From: Asterias rubens
Lineage: Eukaryota; Echinodermata; Asteroidea; Forcipulatida; Asteriidae
Reading direction: 5' to 3'
DNA: 64,000 nucleotides
Assembly (NCBI RefSeq): GCF_902459465.1
Contig: NC_047065.1
Span: 17,750,204 to 17,814,203 of the forward strand
The notes below the pieces were generated by a model. That model searched no databases and was not told the DNA's origin. It worked only from the letters and a program-made list of their open reading frames with translations. Each line of letters opens with the position of its first letter. Positions within the stretch are counted from its first letter, which is position 1. A program made the position numbers and the translations under genes. Shown in pieces: positions 59,701 to 64,000 of the stretch.

Positions 59701-62074
59701 GAAAGGTTTCTTGGCCATGTTCGGAAACTTGGCAAAGAAATCAAGTAGTGCCAGGTAGTTGTTCTTAGCAGTCTGGGGGTAAACAAAAAAGAAGAAAATT
59801 CAAATGTTGTATATCTTGACTAATAACTTTTAACGCCTCTTCAGCAGGTAAAAAAATAAAATAGTCCCCAAGTTCTCTTAGTGCAAGTGGCTTCTAACGC
59901 AGAACCTGAAAAGCATCAGTTTACTTTCTTTATATAACTTTGCAAGTGAAGGGTAGATAAACCAATTATCTTTAGTCATGTTACATACATGTAAATATGT
60001 GCGACACAGTTAACCCTTTACAGTAAAAACTAAATAGCTAACTTCGCGGCCGGCTCAGAGCCCAAATATCCTATTAAATAGGGATGCTTTATAACATTGT
60101 ACAAGCCAACCAGATGATTTGGAGAGAATTCTAACTGGTCCTGAGGTGTTTGAACTAGCGTTTGGCCAGCAGACCACTGTTAAAGGAGAACCATGGGTTT
60201 CCCTGTAGAATACATCCCATAATATCGATTATCATAACAATACCTCATTGTCACTCGTGGTGTAATTCTGATCATCGGAGTAAGAGAACCCAACTCCTGC
60301 TGGTGCTTCAAGAAAGATAACGTTGGCCACTTTGCTCCAACTATTTGGATTTGGTGTTAGAGTTGTCCCATCAGGATTAATCTGGAATATAAATGACATT
60401 AATTGTTCAATTCAATTCAATTCAATGTTTATTGTCCATAAAATAGAAATTTGCTTTGTCAAACATACCCACATAATTTATTATGCAATTAAATCTCAAT
60501 CTGTGAGTCTGTACCAAAATGCAGTCATTATAGGCAATCTAAGACAGAGTCAGTAAAACAATATTATATTATTCATAGAGAAACAAGCCTGAAGATCCAA
60601 ATGTGTAAAACCAAGCATGTATTATTCTGTACTACAGGGTTTGCCCTTAACTTGTTCAGTGACAAGCCTGCAGGACCAGTTTACTTGTCATTCCAGTAGT
60701 CCACAAGTCTTTTCACTAGTCCATACTTCATATGAAATAGGAATGCTTTCCAACACTACACTGACCTAGCCAGCCGGACCACTTTGAGAGAATTTTGAAT
60801 GATCCTTGGGTTTTTAACGGGCATTTGGAAAACAGACCACTGTTAAAAGAAGTTGGCTCCAAGAATACTAAGGTCAACTAAGTCCATCAACATGCTACTA
60901 ACTATGCACTGCATTAACATAATTAGGCATTTTGGTTTTAGTATTTTTTTACCAGATATGGTCCAAGCTCAGACAAGTAACCATCCAAAGAACTGCATCC
61001 TGGTCCACCATTCATCCACAAAACTAAAGGATCGTTCACAGGATCTCGTTCAGATTCTACAAACCTTCAGATGCAGGAAAATAAAATAGAAAACAAGTTG
61101 TTAAACATTCCAGTATCACAAAATGTCATCAAATTGCACATTGCAAAGTAGTTGTGATAATCGAAACCCTCCATTCTCTCAACGGAGAGAGGAGGGCTTA
61201 ATTACTCCTAGAACTATGAGGTTCATTATTCCGCTATCGTCTCCATGAACGACAGCGAAACAAGGAGACGTTAGCATGGATACAGTTTGCGGAACAAACC
61301 TCATTGTTCTAAGAGTAGGTTCAATTATCAAAACTAACTGCAAAGGTCTTTAAATAGCAGTCCCATTTTTTTCTAGCCACTGGACTTTATCTGGGACTGG
61401 GAGTGCCTTTGATCTTGACTGCGTCTTTTACAATTTCAAATTCCACCCCTACCTTACCTAAATAGAAATAATGTATAAAACAGACAATTTTGCTGCTCTA
61501 AAATAGTCTCTATTTTAATTTAATTAGTCATCAGTTTCGTCTTTTGGCTGAGCACCTTTGACAAACAGTTTTTCACTGAAAGTTGCCCATGGATAAACAA
61601 TAAATTTATCTATAAATATTAATATACACCTTTAATATTAATGTAAAGCATTATCGGATAACTTTCCGTATGGCGCCACCACTTTTTCACTCATATTTAC
61701 AGAAAGGGATATCTCATTGAGGTAAATTAAATACTATATTATTTCATATCGAATGAAAAAGTGGTGGCGCCATACGGAAACTTTTCCGCATTATCTTCTA
61801 CTAAGGCTAAGCACTAACTAGAAAAGTAATAGGCCTATGACTTTTCATTAAAATACTGTTTTCTTTGCAGTGCAATGCAACAAAATAAAATGAGTGTTTT
61901 GCATTACCAGTAATGCAGTTTGATCGTGTTGGAGGCGCTGAGATAACCGGAGTATTGCCTCGAAGAAAGTTGTGGATTAAATACACCAGGCAATGATTTC
62001 ACTTCATCTTCAGCTGGTTGGGCTGAGGTTAAACACACCACACAACCAATAACGAGAAATAAAAGAGTATTCAT
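50367..62074 (-). CDS. CTSA: cathepsin A-like serine carboxypeptidase, gene B (9 exons)
   Basis: A second S10 carboxypeptidase, 462 residues when the nine exons are joined. It has a signal peptide ([18 protein letters not shown]), [10 protein letters not shown] and the canonical [19 protein letters not shown] follows, then Ser169 in GESYGG, the cathepsin A-type cysteine insert ([10 protein letters not shown]) in exon 6, NPYDVTGDC, Asp in GDAD (384-387) and His438 in AGHMVP. Exons 2, 5, 7 and 9 are identical in length to those of gene A, and all phases agree, so the genes arose by duplication followed by inversion or rearrangement into a convergent pair. Gene B is closer to typical cathepsin A. 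Its last intron carries 20 tandem copies of the final acceptor. Confidence 0.93.
50681..52337 (-). repeat. CTSA: 20-copy tandem array of the exon 9 acceptor
   Basis: Units of 80-81 bp (89 bp when 'ttgacaag' is added) read on the minus strand 'catttcatgtttgatacatt', 'cttgtcatgttttctttcag', then 'tggtgttgttggtggagcac'. The acceptor AG lies (plus coordinates of CT) at 50701, 50790, 50870, 50951, 51031, 51111, 51192, 51272, 51352, 51433, 51513, 51602, 51691, 51771, 51860, 51949, 52030, 52110, 52191 and 52271. Two spacer variants alternate (cctccctcctcttgatg and cctctcccact). The open frames here are by-products of the repeat. Confidence 0.95.
52543..52920. mobile_element. MITE, family 1 (copy G) in the last intron of gene B
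   Basis: Carries 'aataattatcagcataaaac', 'acggctccctctgaagtgac', the central hairpin 'gattttgagacctcaagttaagaatttgaggtctc' and 'caatagtgtccacggtcttt'. The outer ends are damaged. Confidence 0.82.
53080..53237 (-). CDS. CTSA: gene B exon 8
   Basis: Codes [40 protein letters not shown] and [12 protein letters not shown]. The acceptor is GTGATTTCCAG| and the donor CAG|GTAAGA. 158 nt, 18 more than gene A. Confidence 0.9.
53671..53817 (-). CDS. CTSA: gene B exon 7
   Basis: Codes [31 protein letters not shown] and [12 protein letters not shown]. Phase 0 at both ends, 147 nt. Confidence 0.92.
53955..54600. repeat. dispersed repeat in intron 6 of gene B
   Basis: Starts 'agctgttccgatccagtcgg' (a short inverted repeat GTTCCGA/TCGGAAC), then 'gttttcgtcgaga' and an ATT-rich tract. 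Part of it occurs inverted at about 35755-35840. The rest is not recognised and no ORF was seen. Confidence 0.6.
54790..55510. repeat. ~130-bp tandem repeat with CTTCCGG/CCGGAAG palindrome
   Basis: About six copies of 'gaccatatctcaagaa.tatacaac', 'cttttttcagttatagactcc' and 'gttgacctctacttccgggt' plus 'caaccggaagtggg'. The palindromic core recurs at about 54916, 55046, 55176, 55301 and 55430. Confidence 0.88.
55676..55760 (-). CDS. CTSA: gene B exon 6 (Cys-rich insert)
   Basis: Codes [21 protein letters not shown] and QCQDL. The CC-x4-C...C pattern matches cathepsin A. Acceptor TTTTGTAG|, donor |GTAAGG. Confidence 0.92.
56221..56300 (+). mobile_element. tRNA-like SINE head (decayed B box)
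   Basis: 'gggctagatagcttagttgg' and 'tagagtgccggctc' are typical of the 5' half of a tRNA (A box TAGCTTAGTTGG). The expected B box reads 'cgcagattgactg', clearly mutated. No cloverleaf closes, so it is not a functional tRNA gene. Confidence 0.55.
56501..56592 (-). CDS. CTSA: gene B exon 5
   Basis: Codes [20 protein letters not shown] and [10 protein letters not shown]. 92 nt, flanked by TTTCAG| and |GTAAGT. Confidence 0.93.
56789..58992 (+). mobile_element. 5'-truncated, frameshifted Penelope-like element
   Basis: The first ORF (56798-57859) is a Penelope-type reverse transcriptase with [57 protein letters not shown] and the catalytic-box region [10 protein letters not shown]. The usual YxDD reads YIDN here. 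A frameshift at a six-C run (57793) breaks it. Further on, about 58000-58430, another frame encodes a zinc-finger-like [14 protein letters not shown] and the GIY-YIG endonuclease start [20 protein letters not shown]. After another shift, 58430-58642 encodes [13 protein letters not shown] and the conserved end. It is antisense in intron 4 of gene B. The 12-bp direct repeat TTCTTTACATAG flanks it (56777-56788 and 58993-59004). The missing N-terminus and frame breaks make it dead. Confidence 0.92.
58935..58975 (+). ncRNA. degenerate hammerhead-like motif in Penelope terminus
   Basis: 'tcgagaaagactctgctagg' then 'gtcgaaacgtcaggcc'. The 3' core CGAAAC-GTC is present, but the CTGANGA box reads CTGCTAG. 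Penelope-like elements are known to carry hammerhead ribozymes at their ends, so this is probably a decayed one. Confidence 0.35.
59065..59345 (+). mobile_element. SINE-like element
   Basis: A B-box-like 'gggtgcgagtcccgg' at about 59111 is followed by a body typical of marine-animal SINEs: 'acatttaaccattattgctt', 'ggaagggacgtacagcaagt', 'tgtgtatcacacaacaaaaa', 'gaaccctc'. It ends in an A-rich 'cataaaataaaag'. The A box is poor. Confidence 0.5.
59617..59772 (-). CDS. CTSA: gene B exon 4 (active-site Ser)
   Basis: Contains [20 protein letters not shown]. Phase 0, 52 codons, flanked by TTTACCCCCAG| and |GTAAAG. Confidence 0.94.
60000..60200. repeat. diverged repeat, copy 1 (intron 3 of gene B)
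   Basis: 'atagggatgctttataacat', 'gagagaattctaactggtcc' and 'cagaccactgttaaa' reappear in the same order, diverged, at 60655-60855. Confidence 0.6.
60244..60381 (-). CDS. CTSA: gene B exon 3
   Basis: Codes [20 protein letters not shown] and [20 protein letters not shown]. Phase 0, 46 codons, flanked by TATATTCCAG| and |GTATTG. Confidence 0.93.
60655..60855. repeat. diverged repeat, copy 2 (intron 2 of gene B)
   Basis: Partner of 60000-60200; the pair brackets exon 3. Confidence 0.6.
60953..61064 (-). CDS. CTSA: gene B exon 2
   Basis: Codes [38 protein letters not shown]. 112 nt, flanked by GCATCTGAAG| and |GTAAAA. Confidence 0.92.
61185..61330. repeat. imperfect inverted repeat (MITE-like)
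   Basis: 'cctagaactatgaggttcat' with 'tattccgc' pairs imperfectly with 'gcggaacaaacctcattgtt' and 'ctaag'; the centre has 'gtctccatgaacgacagcga' and 'ggagacg'. In intron 1 of gene B. Confidence 0.55.
61664..61779. mobile_element. 116-bp MITE with perfect 26-bp TIRs
   Basis: The arm 61664-61689 (ttccgtatggcgccaccact plus tttttca) is repeated exactly inverted at 61754-61779. Further 'cgcattat'/'gcattat' similarity lies outside the arms. In intron 1 of gene B. Confidence 0.85.
61908..62074 (-). CDS. CTSA: gene B exon 1
   Basis: Codes the signal peptide [18 protein letters not shown], then [13 protein letters not shown] and [20 protein letters not shown]. It starts at the ATG whose complement is at 62072-62074 and ends in a split Trp codon (TACTG|GTAATG), as in gene A. 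Confidence 0.9.
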
Positions 62075-62278
62075 CTTCAGCGAAGACCAAAACAGTTCTA
62101 CCCTCCCTCAATGCCGACTTCGCTATCTACTCGACAAACACAGTTTATCAAAAATGCCGTGTCAAAACTCCGATCCTCGATCCCAAGCTAAACGATTTTC
62201 CTCGAAGCCAGCATAATAATGCACACACAAACCGTGAGGTGCGATCGACAAGAGGAAACAACCTTGTGTAACCATCGA

Positions 62279-62300
62279 GTCATGTGATTTGTCACATGGT
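62279..62300 (-). promoter_or_regulatory. paired E-box / CLEAR-like sites
   Basis: GTCATGTGAT (62279) and GTCACATGGT (62291) lie about 205-228 bp before the gene B start codon. The vertebrate lysosomal CLEAR site bound by TFEB is GTCACGTGAC; these differ at 2 and 3 positions. A suggestion only. Confidence 0.25.
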
Positions 62301-63585
62301 TGGTACTATACTATCGGTGTTTTTTTTTTACCCGGTGGGGATGTGGGGCGGGGCGACACACAGTTCTTTTACTTTCCATTTGTGATTGGTTGCATATAAA
62401 AATATTTAGGGGAGTGAAATGAATTAATTTCATGAAAAAAAAAATAAAATTCCAGATTGTCATCCCTGGGCCCAGTTCAGAAAATACTGCTTGACAAAAC
62501 TCCTTTGATAGCAAAGCAAAAAAATAGTGGGGCACCATAATACTTTCTGTGCTTAGCAAGTTTTTGTGCTTACAATTAATACAAGCATTGTTAAATTGGG
62601 CCCTGGTTTCACATTTCCATTCATCCCCCGATTTCACATTATTAAATTCCTCCAATAGTTTATATACACACTATACAGAAAGCATGATACACGGAAATTA
62701 AAGGCCCGAGGGGGATTTGAAGGAACTGCATCTACAAAAAAAAAAAAAATAGTACACAAAAAAGTTTTTCTTCTTAATAAACATGATTGACTTCGGTTAT
62801 GTTACTCAAAATTGAAGTCTAGTTTGTTTTGGTAGCAAAGTATTTTAGGTCTTGTTTGAGTTTAATAAAGAGGTCAGCTTTTTACATTTCCTCCTTCCTT
62901 TTAAATGATCAGAGTATGAAGACTAGAAAAACAACACATCATTAAAACCAAAGAAGCTATACCTTTGAAGACATTAATTTTTTAAAATACTTTATTATAC
63001 ATAAGCTTCATGATAAACCTAATAAAACTATTTACAAAACTATTTGGCAATATATTTATTAATTCATCATAAACTCACTAGTAACTGTTTTCACTCATCG
63101 ATAAAATCTGATAAAATATTACTCAACCATTTTAATTCTCAAGTGGCGTCTACCAGGGAAACAATCACAACCCCATAACTCAGATGATATTTTAGCTGAT
63201 GATCTGTTAAAACAAATCACTGTGTTTCTTTCTTTGCTTATGTCCCAACTCTATGAAGAACACATCAGTAAATCTGAAAACATTTTCAAAACATTTTTGG
63301 AAAATTTTGTAGGATTTGAAACTTTTTGTGAATTTACAAAAATAAACCAATTACAAAAACAACAGAAGCACACCACAGCCCGGCATGATTGCAAGTCAGG
63401 TTGGGTAGCATAATCAGCGTGGCACTACCTCGTCTGAGTTTGACTATGTTCACATACATGATGTATGTGAAAAATAAATATAAGAAGTGTTCATCTTTAG
63501 CTCATCAAGATTTTAAATTAAAACACAAGGTTTTAAGTGAAGTAATTTCATTAAAGAGTAGTCAGTCCACACATCAATTCATGAA
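62301..63585. other. flank upstream of gene B
   Basis: No gene recognised. It contains poly-T and poly-A runs near 62320, 62440 and 62737. Confidence 0.4.
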
Positions 63586-64000
63586 CACTTTATCTCTTTA
63601 TCTATGAGACCATGAGAAATAAAACTGTACTTCCAGTCAGTTTTGTGACCGTGATTTTGTTATTTTAAGTATTGCTATCTCTGAAATTGAAACTGTGTGC
63701 CTGAAACAAAGATCAACAGTTTTATTATTCTTTTGAGTTCACCCAGTAATGAATCTCTTCAAGGAGGAAGTGTTCACTCTAAAAAGAGCCAATTGGTTTA
63801 GTCGCAATGTTTCAAACAGAATGGCTCTTTGTATATTATTTGGTTTCATTTGGTTGAGCTCTAAACATCAATTGTCTATTTTTGGTTATAGACACACAAT
63901 CAATTCATAATCAATTCAGTATATAACACTGCATGCATACAAATGTTAATGTTTATTTCTTTATCTATGAGACCACGAGAAATAAAACTGTACTTCCAGT
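63586..64000. repeat. direct repeat about 361 bp apart, cut by the window end
   Basis: 'tttatctatgagaccatgag' plus 'aaataaaactgtacttccagt' at about 63597 recurs at about 63959 with one change and runs off the window. It may be a tandem repeat or two element ends. Confidence 0.65.

Overview
This is an animal (eukaryotic) nuclear genome window: AT-rich, with short coding exons, GT-AG introns, microsatellites and many small DNA transposons. I find three protein-coding genes. The KCTD and cathepsin A families, the marine-invertebrate style of the repeats, and palindromic MITE families that I associate from memory with sea stars suggest an echinoderm, possibly an asteroid. The species call is inference.

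Layout. 1-5.8 kb: upstream region of a KCTD1/KCTD15-type gene, with a possible 5' non-coding exon ending near 421 and a minisatellite in which every unit carries a CRE palindrome (4.26-4.96 kb). 5.82-6.61 kb: the KCTD1/15 coding sequence in one exon. 6.6-24.1 kb: no gene recognised; it holds MITEs, a 75-bp (25-codon) minisatellite and a large CAG/CAA microsatellite. 24.1-45.4 kb (+): a nine-exon serine carboxypeptidase of the cathepsin A type (gene A, 456 aa predicted). 50.4-62.1 kb (-): a second nine-exon cathepsin A-type gene (gene B, 462 aa predicted). The two lie tail to tail. Their introns sit at the same places and phases, and four of the nine coding exons (2, 5, 7 and 9) have identical lengths, so they are a duplicated pair.

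The most unusual feature is how tandem repeats are placed relative to splice sites. In gene A the 3' splice site plus the first 75 nt of exon 8 occur seven times in tandem. In gene B the 3' splice site plus the first bases of the last exon occur 20 times in tandem. Intron 2 of gene A also holds about 50 copies of a 46-bp unit whose centre (TTCAG|GTAAGA and variants) has the form of a recursive splice site. That 46-bp array is split by an 8.75-kb element (TA target, CCCAGATA termini), which itself contains minisatellites, a 2.1-kb long-TIR element, a LINE 3' end and MITEs.

Other mobile DNA: two piggyBac-like remnants, a dead Penelope-like element antisense in an intron of gene B, tRNA-derived SINEs, and a 22-copy 30-bp array that seems to have grown from the A-box half of a tRNA-like element between the two carboxypeptidase genes.
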